Shown here: in pieces, positions 1-8,405 of the stretch
Layout of the letters: each line of letters begins with the position of its first letter
Position numbering within the stretch: the first letter of the stretch is position 1
DNA from: DASTFP01 sp963744345
GTDB taxonomy: Bacteria > Verrucomicrobiota > Verrucomicrobiia > Chthoniobacterales > Terrimicrobiaceae
DNA: 64,000 nt
Reading direction: 5' to 3'
Assembly: GCA_963744345.1 (NCBI GenBank)
Contig: CAVUTD010000017.1
Location: forward strand, 248,001-312,000
Program-made: the position numbers and the translations under genes
Notes under the pieces: generated by a model
The model's input: only the letters and a program-made list of their open reading frames with translations
Database searches by the model: none
What the model was told of the DNA's origin: nothing

Positions 1-43
1 CCATTTGAAAATCCCACACCACAAACCTAAGTTGCGCAACAAC

Positions 44-343
44 ATGTCTTCCATTTCATTCGATAAATTCGGCGACAACCTTCCGGTCACGGGCATCGTT
101 GCGCTTTCGCAAGCGGCGGTGGGTTTCGGCGTGGGCCTGCTGATCGCCGACAAATTCGAACAGACGGCGCGTCAGCGCACGGCGGTCGCGCTTATCGGAG
201 CTGGAGCAGCCACAATCCTGCCTTTCCTGGCAGGAATCATCGCCAGTATCAACAACCGCCCGGACTCTTCCAGGCGCATTCGCAAGCAACTCGACAGCAT
301 TCGGGACAGCACTGGCCTCTCCAACGGCCATGATGCTTTTTAA
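44..343 (+). CDS. small two-helix membrane protein, unknown function
   Basis: Encodes about 99 residues from the ATG at 44; an in-frame TTG at 5 would add 13 residues of low-complexity basic sequence and is less likely. Two hydrophobic segments are visible (around residues 15-35 and 50-70) with a polar basic tail containing RRIRKQ, so it is probably a small inner-membrane protein. I do not recognise the family. It lies just upstream of maf on the same strand. The reading frame is good, but the function is open. Confidence 0.5.
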   Translation: MSSISFDKFGDNLPVTGIVALSQAAVGFGVGLLIADKFEQTARQRTAVALIGAGAATILPFLAGIIASINNRPDSSRRIRKQLDSIRDSTGLSNGHDAF

Positions 344-395
344 GCCTCGAGTTTAGCGTTCGCTCCCCCCGCGTGGATCTTTCCCCCCACAAGAA

Positions 396-1010
396 TTGCC
401 CCAGCCCCAAGCAATTCTTGATTTGAAGCTTGATCGGCTGAGCCCGCGTGCCCCTCTTCTCCTCGCGTCAACTTCTCAACGGCGCTGCGATTTGCTCAGA
501 GAGGCAGCGATCGATTTCGAGACCGAAGCAGCGCGCATCGAAGAACTAACCGGCAGCCATTGGAGCGCCCGCGAACTTTGCCTGCTTAATGCTGAACGCA
601 AGGCAATGGAAGTCGCCTCGCGATTTCCAAATCGCCTCGTCTTAGGTGCCGATACAATCGTGTCCATCGAGGAAGACATCTTCGGGAAACCGAAGAATCT
701 GCAAGAAGCCCGGCTCATGCTGGAGAGGCTGTGTGGCCGTATCCATGAAGTGCTGACCGGCGTATGTCTGGTGCAAAGAAGCGAGCGAAAGCTTTGCCGT
801 TTCGTAGAGTCCACGCGTGTGAAATTTCGTTGCCGGCAGGCTGTTGATCTCGACGACTATCTGCAAAGCATCCCGATTCTTGACAAAGCCGGCGGTTATG
901 CGGCTCAAGAAGACCAGGGCCGTTTGATCGAGTGCATTGAAGGGTCAACAAGCAATGTCATCGGCCTGCCGATGGAGCGCGTTCTCGCGGCGTTGAAGGA
1001 ATATTTTTGA
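396..1010 (+). CDS. maf: Maf-family nucleotide pyrophosphatase
   Basis: Maf proteins hydrolyse non-canonical or modified nucleoside triphosphates (dTTP/UTP or 7-methyl-GTP type) to monophosphates in the cytoplasm. The 204-residue product has the family hallmarks: the N-terminal LASTSQRR loop, GADTIV followed by GKP, DKAGGYAAQ, and the C-terminal GSTSNVIGLP segment. The DKAGGYAAQ form is typical of the YhdE-like dTTP/UTP group. The length fits the family at about 190-210. The start is a TTG at 396; a second in-frame TTG at 423 is possible. It probably has no operon partner beyond the small membrane protein upstream. Confidence 0.9.
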   Translation: MPQPQAILDLKLDRLSPRAPLLLASTSQRRCDLLREAAIDFETEAARIEELTGSHWSARELCLLNAERKAMEVASRFPNRLVLGADTIVSIEEDIFGKPKNLQEARLMLERLCGRIHEVLTGVCLVQRSERKLCRFVESTRVKFRCRQAVDLDDYLQSIPILDKAGGYAAQEDQGRLIECIEGSTSNVIGLPMERVLAALKEYF

Positions 1011-1038
1011 GGAAGAGCACCGGCTTCGCAACGTAGCA

Positions 1039-2529
1039 CTATCGCTCAGGCTCTTCCCGCTCAGGCGCTCGATCTTCAAAACGGGTGATATGCTTGAGAA
1101 ACGTCAAGGGGACCGCGCCGACCGGACCATTTCGCTGCTTGGCGATCACGAGCTCCGCCTTGCCCTCAATCTCTTTCTTCTCCTCCTCGTCGTCCGAGTA
1201 ATATTCCTCGCGCCACAGAAGCCCCACCAGATCGGCATCCTGCTCGATAGAGCCCGACTCGCGCAAATCGCTCAGGCGTGGCCTGCCTTTGCTATCCCCA
1301 GTGCGAGCCTCCGGATTGCGATTGAGCTGGGCGAGAACAACGATCGGAACGCTCAATTCTTTGGCCAGCGCCTTAATTCCGGCGGAAATTTCCGCGACTT
1401 CAATTTGGCGATTTTCCTGCGCCCGCTTACTCGCGGACCGAAGAAGCTGAAGGTAATCGATCAGAATCACCTGAACGTCATTCCGGTCCTTGAGTCGTCG
1501 GGCGCGAGCGCGCAGCTCGAGAATGCCGAGACCGGGCGTGTCGTCGATGAACATCTTGCATTCAGAGAGCCTCGTGGTGGCTCGGATCAAATTCGTCATA
1601 TCGTGCTTGCCGATGAAGCCGTCCCGGACCTTTTTGAGGTCGACGCGCGCATGAGAGCAGAGCAAGCGCTGCATAAGCTGTTGGGTGCTCATTTCCAGGC
1701 TGTAAATGGCAACCGGCTTCCCAGCCTCGATGGCGACATGTTCGGCTATGTTCATGGCGAGGGCGCTCTTCCCCATCGAGGGACGCGCCGCGATCACGAT
1801 CATCTCGCCGGCATGCATTCCGTTGGTCATGACATCGATCCCTTTGAAGCCGGTGGGCAATCCAGTGAGCGCGCCCCGGTTTTGAAACAATTTTTCGATG
1901 CTATCGAGCGCTTCCATCGCAAGTTCCTTCATCTCCGGAACCTTGCCTCGAAAGCGATCGTCTCCGATCGAGAGAATTTTTTGCTCGGCCTCATCGAGCA
2001 GAATTTGGACCTCCCCTTGCTCTTCATACGCTCGCGCACCGTAGTCCGTGCAAGCCTCAATAATCGCACGCAAGAGATATTTCTCGCGGAGGATCTCAAG
2101 ATAGTAGGCGGCGTTACTGGCAGTCGGAACGAATGTGAACAAGTCGGTGACCGCCGCTGCTCCGCCGACCTCTTCAAGGAGATGGCGGTCATCGAGCAGC
2201 TGCGTCAGCGTGATGAGGTCGACAGGCTTATTGCCCTCACGCATTTCTACCAAGACGGTGAAGATCCTAGCGTGCGCAGGATGGTGAAAGTATTTATCAT
2301 TGACCCGCTGCTGAATGCATTCGTCAAGCACCCGCCCGGGGGCCAGCAAGATGGAGCCGAGAAGTCCCTTCTCCGCATCAAGACTTTGCGGAAGAGACCT
2401 GTGAATATCTGGTAAATAAGAGCCGCTTTTCTGGGAGTAAGAACGCCCGCTCTTGCGATCCTTACCTCGGCCCGACCCGCTACTTGTTACGGGATTCTCC
2501 ACGGACTGAGCCGGAGAACCAGTGGCCAT
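1039..2529 (-). CDS. dnaB: replicative DNA helicase DnaB
   Basis: Hexameric 5'-3' helicase of the replication fork. The 496 residues show a poorly conserved basic N-terminal extension (about 1-40), the DnaB N-terminal domain (SLDAEKGLLGSIL), and the RecA-like C-terminal domain with Walker A ARPSMGKSA at 248-256, Walker B VILIDYLQLL at 354-363, and the conserved LSDLRESGSIEQDAD segment. No intein is visible. It starts 3 bases after the stop of rplI, so the two are likely co-transcribed, a common pairing. A long open frame on the opposite strand is a shadow of this gene. Confidence 0.97.
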   Translation of the reverse strand: MATGSPAQSVENPVTSSGSGRGKDRKSGRSYSQKSGSYLPDIHRSLPQSLDAEKGLLGSILLAPGRVLDECIQQRVNDKYFHHPAHARIFTVLVEMREGNKPVDLITLTQLLDDRHLLEEVGGAAAVTDLFTFVPTASNAAYYLEILREKYLLRAIIEACTDYGARAYEEQGEVQILLDEAEQKILSIGDDRFRGKVPEMKELAMEALDSIEKLFQNRGALTGLPTGFKGIDVMTNGMHAGEMIVIAARPSMGKSALAMNIAEHVAIEAGKPVAIYSLEMSTQQLMQRLLCSHARVDLKKVRDGFIGKHDMTNLIRATTRLSECKMFIDDTPGLGILELRARARRLKDRNDVQVILIDYLQLLRSASKRAQENRQIEVAEISAGIKALAKELSVPIVVLAQLNRNPEARTGDSKGRPRLSDLRESGSIEQDADLVGLLWREEYYSDDEEEKKEIEGKAELVIAKQRNGPVGAVPLTFLKHITRFEDRAPEREEPER

Positions 2530-2532
2530 CTG

Positions 2533-3069
2533 CTAAGTCTTAGGAGTCGTTTTCCTGCGAGGGGCCCTTTTGGGCGATTCAGCCTCCTGCGTTTGTTCCG
2601 CGGACACGCGCTTGGGAGTGGAGATCTTGATGCGGAGCTTGGCGACTACGTCGTGGTGAAGCTTCACCTCGATCTCTTGCTCCCCGCTCTCCTTGATTGC
2701 TCTGTCGAGAGGGACAATGTGCTTCGGCAAGTCGATCCCGCCAAGCTCTTGGAGCAGGCGGTCATGAATATCCTTGGCGGTGATCGAGCCGAAGGCCTTG
2801 CCGGATTCTCCTGTTTCGAGAGTGAAAGTCAGGACCAACTTGTTGATTCTCGCGGCGAGCTCTTCGGCGGTATTTAGTTCGCGCGCCTCGCGTTCCGCGC
2901 GCTTGGCTCTGAGATGATCGATTCTCCGCAGCGAAGTTGGCGTGACCTCGAGCGCCTGGCCGCGGGGAATGAGAAAATTCCGCGCAAAGCCGCGACGAAC
3001 TTTTACAAGATCGGCTTCTGCGCCGAGACCAGGGATGTTTTCGGTGAGAATGACTTCAGCGTATGCCAT
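2533..3069 (-). CDS. rplI: 50S ribosomal protein L9
   Basis: L9 binds 23S rRNA near the base of L1. The product starts MAYAEVILTENI, has the NARNFLIPRG-type element (here FARNFLIPRGQAL), a long central helix rich in K, R and E, and the C-terminal domain with SGKAFGSIT. At 178 residues it is longer than E. coli L9 (149) because of a basic, proline-rich C-terminal tail. It is followed immediately by dnaB on the same strand; no rpsF, ssb or rpsR lies beside it, and rpsR is found near 15.6 kb. Confidence 0.97.
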   Translation of the reverse strand: MAYAEVILTENIPGLGAEADLVKVRRGFARNFLIPRGQALEVTPTSLRRIDHLRAKRAEREARELNTAEELAARINKLVLTFTLETGESGKAFGSITAKDIHDRLLQELGGIDLPKHIVPLDRAIKESGEQEIEVKLHHDVVAKLRIKISTPKRVSAEQTQEAESPKRAPRRKTTPKT

Positions 3070-3127
3070 AGATCCGAGCTGAGCGGGATTGATAGGCTAG
3101 ATCTTGACTCAGCGGTGTCAATTGAAA

Positions 3128-4288
3128 TCAGGGAAAATCGTAAAGGGCGTGCACCAGCGCGAGAGCCCGGGTTTTTGGCAACGCGCCCGCTTCCATCTGG
3201 TTCATGACGTAGGCAAAACCAAGACGGTTCTCGGGATCGGCGAAAGCGAGGCTCCCGCCGGCGCCGGGATGGCCGAACGCAGAAACGGAAGGTCCAAAGA
3301 TATGACGTTTCTTTCGCCTGGAATCATCGAGAGGGTCCATCATGAAGCCGGCGGAGAACGCCGTTTCCGTGCGCAGCGTCTTATCGACACCTTGGGAGAG
3401 CCGTGTCGTCATCCACTCGGCGGCGCGCGGCGAGAAATACCGCTGTCCCGCCCATTGACCTTCGGACGAAAGCATGGCGTAGAACTTAGCGAGCGACTCT
3501 GCGCTGCCAATCGCTCCTAATGAGGGCAAGCTCGTCGAGCGGAGCTCTGGAGAATTCATTGCGGATGGCGAAATGGCGCCGGCGGGAGTAGAGAACGCTT
3601 CCCGGGTGAGGGATCCTGAGGTTGCCAGGGCCTGAGAAAATTCCTCCTCGACATCACCGCAGCCCCCTCGGGCGGCAATCATCTGAGCGGCGCGATGGTG
3701 CAGCGGAGCCGGCAGACCGATCCACAAGTCCAGGCCGATTGCTTCGGCGAAGGTTTCCCGCCAGTATTCACTCAGTGGTTTTCCGGCGAGTCGACGGACA
3801 AATTCGTCGGCAAGAAAGCCATAAACACGCGGCGAATAGCCATGTTCTTCCCGGTTGTTCCAGAGGGGCGCCTGCAACTCAATGGCACGAATCACTGCGT
3901 CGTGATCACCGAGTGCGACCATCTTGTCGGTAAGAGCGGAGAGTCCCGCACGGTGCGAGAGAACATCACCAACAGCAATGTCGCCTTTACCATTTTGCGC
4001 AAACTCAGGCCAGAAATCCGACACTCGCGTTGAGAGGTGATGATCGGAATGGTCCAGCGCATGCAGCACGCACGCGCTTGAAAGCCCCTTGGTCGCAGAC
4101 CAGATCAGCACCATCGTGTCTGGAGTCCATGGCACACTTCGTGCAGCATCCCTATACCCGCTGCAGAAACAAAACGCCTCTCGGCCATCCTGCCATACTG
4201 CCACTGAGGCGCCCACTTCCGCACCGCGCACGAAATTGCACTCGAAAATAGCTCGAACCCGCTCAGCGGCTGTCTGGTCTGCCGTCAT
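3128..4288 (-). CDS. serine hydrolase, beta-lactamase / EstB-like family
   Basis: A 386-residue protein of the class C beta-lactamase/esterase fold. The SxxK nucleophile motif is SATK at residues 64-67. A Tyr motif is seen as YSPRVYG near 151, where the canonical third residue Asn is replaced by Pro. The third-box region reads HPGAGGS, as in EstB-type esterases rather than the KTG of true beta-lactamases. No signal peptide is evident, so a cytoplasmic esterase is more likely than an antibiotic-degrading enzyme. It overlaps the upstream TPR gene by 4 bases (ATGA), which suggests translational coupling. Confidence 0.85.
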   Translation of the reverse strand: MTADQTAAERVRAIFECNFVRGAEVGASVAVWQDGREAFCFCSGYRDAARSVPWTPDTMVLIWSATKGLSSACVLHALDHSDHHLSTRVSDFWPEFAQNGKGDIAVGDVLSHRAGLSALTDKMVALGDHDAVIRAIELQAPLWNNREEHGYSPRVYGFLADEFVRRLAGKPLSEYWRETFAEAIGLDLWIGLPAPLHHRAAQMIAARGGCGDVEEEFSQALATSGSLTREAFSTPAGAISPSAMNSPELRSTSLPSLGAIGSAESLAKFYAMLSSEGQWAGQRYFSPRAAEWMTTRLSQGVDKTLRTETAFSAGFMMDPLDDSRRKKRHIFGPSVSAFGHPGAGGSLAFADPENRLGFAYVMNQMEAGALPKTRALALVHALYDFP

Positions 4289-4794
4289 TTGCCGAACACA
4301 CCGGGAACTTCCTTGAGGTCCGGGTCGTATTTGGCAATTTCACGGAACTTCCCATCCATTCGAAAACTCGTTTCAAGGTGTCGGGCGGCTTCTTCAATGT
4401 TGCCTAGCACGGCATCGTAGCAACCCAGATTGTAATGGTAGGTGGGCTCCATTGCTAGAGAGGTTGGCCCCTCGATCAGAAGCCTCTTGGCTTCCCCGGT
4501 GCGACCCATCTCGTGCAAGCAGAAGGCGCCGTGAATGTAGCCCGTCATGCATTCCGGGTTTGTGGCACGCAATTGCTCACAGATCAATAAACCCTGCTCC
4601 CAGCGTTTTGCGTGCATCACGATAAAGAGCCGCATCTGCAACGCTTCGTCGCGAAGTTGATCTTTCGGAGACAAAGCGTCGACTTCCCGCAGAGCCTCAT
4701 CAAACATCTCAAGCTCGATGTAACCTTGGGCCGAAAGCAGGCGACGTTCCAAGGTCATTCCTTTTCCCTTAAGAGCAAATCTTCCCGGATGCAA
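4285..4794 (-). CDS. tetratricopeptide-repeat protein
   Basis: A 169-residue helical protein with at least three TPR-like units: GYIELEMFDEALREVD, then a unit around TGYIHGAFCLHEMGRTGEA, then YNLGCYDAVLGNIEEAARHLE. It is probably cytoplasmic because no signal peptide is seen. TPRs mediate protein-protein contacts and no partner can be named. Its stop overlaps the start of the serine hydrolase by 4 bases, so the two are likely made together. An internal ATG at codon 13 (4758) is an alternative start. Confidence 0.7.
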   Translation of the reverse strand: MHPGRFALKGKGMTLERRLLSAQGYIELEMFDEALREVDALSPKDQLRDEALQMRLFIVMHAKRWEQGLLICEQLRATNPECMTGYIHGAFCLHEMGRTGEAKRLLIEGPTSLAMEPTYHYNLGCYDAVLGNIEEAARHLETSFRMDGKFREIAKYDPDLKEVPGVFGK

Positions 4795-4957
4795 TCATGG
4801 ATCACGCGCGTGCGGAACAGGAAAGCACAACGGCTCGCGTCTCTTTGCATTCAATCGCCACCTCTAAGGGCCTCCGCCGGCCTTTCAGATTGCACACTCT
4901 CGCTCATCGAAGGGAGGACTCCCATGAGGAGCATCCCTAAGCAGCCTTGTCGGATGA

Positions 4958-6022
4958 TCAGGCGATCGTGATCTCCTTGCAGAGGTAAACGTCCTGGATT
5001 GTGTTCAGGAGCTTCACTCCTTCTTCCATCGGGCGCTGAAACGCCTTGCGTCCAGAAATGAGTCCCATTCCTCCCGCCCGTTTGTTGACGACTGCGGTAA
5101 ATGCGGCATCGGCGAAATCGTGCTCGCCGCTTGCGCCACCGGAATTTATCAGGCCCGCGCGGCCCATAAAGCAATTGGCCACCTGGTACCGACAGAGGTC
5201 GATGGGATTGTCGCTCGTCAACTTCGAATAAATGCGCTCATCGAGTTTGCCGTAACTCGAGGTGCCCGTGTTCAACGCCTTGTAGCCTCCGTTGTTCTCC
5301 GGAAGTTTCTGCTTAATGATATCCGCCTGAATAGTGCTGCCGAGATGGTTGGCTTGTCCGGTAAGATCGGCAGAGACATGATAGTCTTTGTCCTGCTTGA
5401 AGGCGCTGTTGCGCAGGTAACACCACAGCACCGTTGCCATGCCGAGTTCATGCGCCAGAGCGAAGGCTTCCGAAATCTCGATGATTTCGCGCGAGGCGTC
5501 GTCCGAACCAAAATAGATGGTGGCCCCGACAGCAGCCGCCCCCATGTTGTAGCAATCCTTTACCGTCCCGAAGAGAATCTCTTTAAACTGGTTCGGGTAA
5601 GTGAGGAGCTCGTTGTGGTTGATTTTAACAAGAAAGGGAATCTTGTGGGCATATTTTCGGGCGACGGAACCAAGAACGCCGAAAGTGGAAGCCACAGCGT
5701 TGCAACCCCCTTCAAGGGCAAGCTTCACGATGTTCTCCGGATCGAAGTAGAGGGGATTCTTCGCAAAACTCGCCCCCGCGGAATGTTCGATGCCCTGATC
5801 GACTGGAAGAATGGACATGTAGCCAGTTCCGGCGAGTCGCCCGGTATGATACATCCAATTCAGATGATTTAGCACGCGCTGATTGCGATTGGAGGGAACA
5901 AAGATGCGATCGATCCAATCGGGACCGGGAAGATGCAAAAGATTGGCAGGAACTGTTTGGCAGCTATGCTGGAGAAGATAGTCGGCTTTGTCGCCAAGCA
6001 GAGAGACGATGTTGTCGAACAT
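4958..6022 (-). CDS. fbaB: class I fructose-bisphosphate aldolase (FbaB/DhnA type)
   Basis: Schiff-base aldolase cleaving fructose 1,6-bisphosphate to GAP and DHAP. The 354 residues match the length of E. coli FbaB (about 350) and carry ILPVDQGIEHS, the FLVKINHNELL strand, YFGSDDASREIIE, and a C-terminal stretch around NSGGASGEHDFADA and the GRKAFQRP phosphate-binding segment. It lies 136 bases downstream of a class II aldolase gene on the same strand, so the cell carries both mechanistic types side by side. Confidence 0.93.
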   Translation of the reverse strand: MFDNIVSLLGDKADYLLQHSCQTVPANLLHLPGPDWIDRIFVPSNRNQRVLNHLNWMYHTGRLAGTGYMSILPVDQGIEHSAGASFAKNPLYFDPENIVKLALEGGCNAVASTFGVLGSVARKYAHKIPFLVKINHNELLTYPNQFKEILFGTVKDCYNMGAAAVGATIYFGSDDASREIIEISEAFALAHELGMATVLWCYLRNSAFKQDKDYHVSADLTGQANHLGSTIQADIIKQKLPENNGGYKALNTGTSSYGKLDERIYSKLTSDNPIDLCRYQVANCFMGRAGLINSGGASGEHDFADAAFTAVVNKRAGGMGLISGRKAFQRPMEEGVKLLNTIQDVYLCKEITIA

Positions 6023-6158
6023 GAGAAAATCGAGGTGCGCTCTTCCCTCTAGGTAAGTGAAGCTCTCTTGTCGAGTCTCTCGATCAAAAGCCGAGCGAAA
6101 ATCATCGGCCGCCTCGACTCCGGCGATAGCCAGGCTCGATCAGGACGCTCTCAAACGC

Positions 6159-7235
6159 TCAAACGTTACGATTGATACAGTTCAGATCTTCGAAAGAACC
6201 GATCAAACGCTTCGTAAATGATGCCTCGCCTGCGCCGAGCCAGACCCGCGGATCGTAATACTTTTTATTGGGCGAATCCGGACCTTCCGGACTGCCGATC
6301 TGTCCCTGCAAGTAATCGCGATTCTTCGCTTCGTAGCCCCGAATGCCGTCCCAGAAAGCCCATTGGAGGTCGGTATCCAGATTCATCTTCACCGCACCAT
6401 AGCTAATGGCCTCGCGAATCTCCTCGCGCGAAGAACCAGAACCACCATGAAAAACGAAGTTCACCGGCTTGGGTCCGGTGCCAAAGTTTTTCTCGATGTA
6501 GTCCTGCGACTTTTTCAGGATGGAGGGTCTAAGCCTCACGTTGCCGGGCTTATAGACTCCGTGGACATTGCCGAACATCGCGGCAACGGTGAAATTGGGG
6601 CTGATTGGAGTGAGCGTTGTATAGGCCTTCGCCACCTCTTCGGGCTGGGTATAGAGACGCGATTCGTCGACGGCTGTGTTATCCACGCCATCTTCTTCGC
6701 CTCCTGTCACACCAAGCTCCATTTCGAGTGTGATGCCCAGTTTGCTCATCCGCTCAAGATACTTCGTGCATGTTTCCACGTTTTCCTCCAGCGGCTCCTC
6801 GGACAGATCAAGCATGTGCGAGCTATAGAGCGCCTTGCCGGTCTTGGCGAATTGCTCCTCGCTGGCTGCCAACAGGCCGTCAACCCACGGCAGCAGCTTC
6901 TTGGCACAGTGATCGGTGTTGAGTACCACCGGCACCCCGTAGGCCTTTGCAGCCGCATCCACGTAGTGCGCTCCCGCAGTTCCGCCGAGAACCGGCCCGA
7001 GCTGTTTATCCTTGCTGACACCCTTTCCGATGAAAAACTGTGCTCCACCATTAGAAAATTGGATCATCATCGGCGAATTGACCTCTCTCGCGGCCGCAAG
7101 CGAAGCATTAATCGTGTTCGTGCCGATGCAGTTGACCGCGGGGAGCGCAAATTCGTTCGCCTTGGCATAGTCAAGCAGCTCTTTTACTTCATCGCCGAAG
7201 AGAACTCCGGCCCGGAAACGTTTGTTGTCGCCCAT
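6159..7235 (-). CDS. fbaA: class II fructose-bisphosphate aldolase
   Basis: Zinc-dependent aldolase of glycolysis and gluconeogenesis, 358 residues. The start was chosen at the ATG at 7235 (MGDNKRFRAGV), preceded by an AGAAGAA-type Shine-Dalgarno; the longer open frame to 7532 adds low-quality sequence. Metal and substrate motifs are visible: NTDHCAKKLLPW, ELGVTGGEEDGVDN, FGNVHGVYKPG, VFHGGSGSS and KMNLDTDLQWAFWDG. It belongs to the long class IIA (E. coli FbaA-like) group. It is transcribed ahead of fbaB. Confidence 0.95.
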   Translation of the reverse strand: MGDNKRFRAGVLFGDEVKELLDYAKANEFALPAVNCIGTNTINASLAAAREVNSPMMIQFSNGGAQFFIGKGVSKDKQLGPVLGGTAGAHYVDAAAKAYGVPVVLNTDHCAKKLLPWVDGLLAASEEQFAKTGKALYSSHMLDLSEEPLEENVETCTKYLERMSKLGITLEMELGVTGGEEDGVDNTAVDESRLYTQPEEVAKAYTTLTPISPNFTVAAMFGNVHGVYKPGNVRLRPSILKKSQDYIEKNFGTGPKPVNFVFHGGSGSSREEIREAISYGAVKMNLDTDLQWAFWDGIRGYEAKNRDYLQGQIGSPEGPDSPNKKYYDPRVWLGAGEASFTKRLIGSFEDLNCINRNV

Positions 7236-7534
7236 AATTCTTCTAATGTGTTGTCGTTCGTTTAATGCCTGATCTCCGCGCGAGTGAAGCTGGGCAGGCC
7301 TTGATGTCGAGTCTCTATCATAGGCTGCTTTTCCAATCCAGCATGAATGTCGCCGAGCCCAAAATAATCGATCTCCGACAAACCTCGTAGGGAGGGGGAG
7401 GCGCGCCGAAGGCGGCAATTGACTTTGCAGGTAGGAAATTAGCGGAGGAGGTAGGAAATTTGACGCCTTGTTCGTAAAAGAGTTTGACAAATTTGGCGAT
7501 TTTGATAATGAGAAAATCACCCCCATCCGCAAAT

Positions 7535-8125
7535 ATGAAAACCAGCGTTCGTGCGTTTACCCTCATCGAGCTGCTTGTTGTGATCTCGATCATTGGAATT
7601 CTCGCTGCTCTTGCCCTACCGGCGATCACCGGGGCACTGGTCAGAGGGCAAATGACACAAACTTTGAGCAACATGAAACAGTTGCATTTGGCGACGCAGC
7701 AGATGGCTCTCGATGGGCTCACGACGGGAGACACAAATCTCGCCTGGCCAGGGGATCTGGCGACGCCCAGTTTCGCGAATTGGGCAAACGCCTTGGTGGA
7801 CGGTGCGTACCTGAAAACCAACGATTTTGTAAAGTTGGTCTCTGCGGCTGGCAAGGTGGCGCCGCCCGGGAGCATACCCACGGCTGCTCAAAGCGCGCTC
7901 ATCGCTTATCAAGTCCAGGAAGGTTCGGAGGGATCGACAGTTTTCCTTTCGACGGCCAACTTCGACTTTTCAACCGGTACTGGAACGGCCTTGAATGCTA
8001 CTAACAAGCCCTACGGAGATAAGGGCTTCGTAATTTTCCATAAAGCAGGGGACGGCGCGGTTTTCCTGCCAAAGCAAGCCACCAACCATGCTCTGATTGG
8101 CACCAACGCCAACAAGCTTAACTAA
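7535..8125 (+). CDS. type II secretion / type IV pilin-like prepilin
   Basis: About 196 residues from the ATG at 7535 (an in-frame ATG at 7508 is an alternative). The N-terminus MKTSVRAFTLIELLVVISI is a classical class III prepilin signal: basic leader, Phe at +1, Glu at +5, then a long hydrophobic helix. Cleavage by a PilD-type peptidase is expected. The remainder is a small globular pseudopilin domain ending in a KGFVIFHKAGDGAVFLP element. No other pilus or secretion genes lie nearby, and orphan prepilins are frequent in Verrucomicrobia and Planctomycetes. A hairpin terminator follows. Confidence 0.85.
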   Translation: MKTSVRAFTLIELLVVISIIGILAALALPAITGALVRGQMTQTLSNMKQLHLATQQMALDGLTTGDTNLAWPGDLATPSFANWANALVDGAYLKTNDFVKLVSAAGKVAPPGSIPTAAQSALIAYQVQEGSEGSTVFLSTANFDFSTGTGTALNATNKPYGDKGFVIFHKAGDGAVFLPKQATNHALIGTNANKLN

Positions 8126-8161
8126 TTGCAAGGCGCTTCGATGGCGCAGTCCCCCGCTAAG

Positions 8162-8196
8162 AACCGCCGCATGAGCAAGAACTCGGACGGTTTTTT
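8162..8196 (+). terminator. intrinsic terminator after the prepilin gene
   Basis: AACCGCCG (8162-8169) can pair with CGG-A-CGGTT (8184-8192) with one bulged A, and the stem runs into six T residues at 8191-8196. It sits 36 bases after the prepilin stop codon in the right orientation. Confidence 0.6.
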
Positions 8197-8343
8197 CAGC
8201 CTGCTTGTTTCTCAAGCCTTTAACCTGCGAGAAACATTTTCGAGCAAAGGCGCCTGCGTCTTCCTGGCCGGGTGAAATCACGCCCCGAGCATCTTTGCGT
8301 GTAACAGGTTTAAACGGCGCGCGCAAATCGGCCGGTCGTTGAA

Positions 8344-8369
8344 TTGGCCAGTAAATTTTGGCTGGCCAA
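8344..8369 (+). promoter_or_regulatory. perfect 8-bp inverted repeat upstream of ilvB
   Basis: TTGGCCAG (8344-8351) and CTGGCCAA (8362-8369) form a perfect 8-bp stem with a 10-base loop, 36 bases before the ilvB start at 8406. There is no T-run, so it is not a terminator. It may be an operator or a leader hairpin; the role is inferred only from position. Confidence 0.35.
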
Positions 8370-8405
8370 GGAGCAGGGCGGCGGTTTAAGTTGGACGGTT
8401 CCGCT

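Noticed and set aside
1090..2415. 441-codon plus-strand open frame
   Set aside because: It is exactly antisense to dnaB and has no domain-like sequence; it arises from codon bias in a GC-rich gene.
3128..4288. True class C beta-lactamase (antibiotic resistance)
   Set aside because: No signal peptide, HPG in place of KTG, and YSP in place of YSN; an EstB-like esterase is more likely.
6363..7265. 300-codon plus-strand open frame
   Set aside because: Antisense to the class II aldolase gene.
7236..7532. 99-codon N-terminal extension of the class II aldolase
   Set aside because: Low-quality sequence before the family start MGDNKRF; a Shine-Dalgarno-like AGAAGAA precedes the ATG at 7235.
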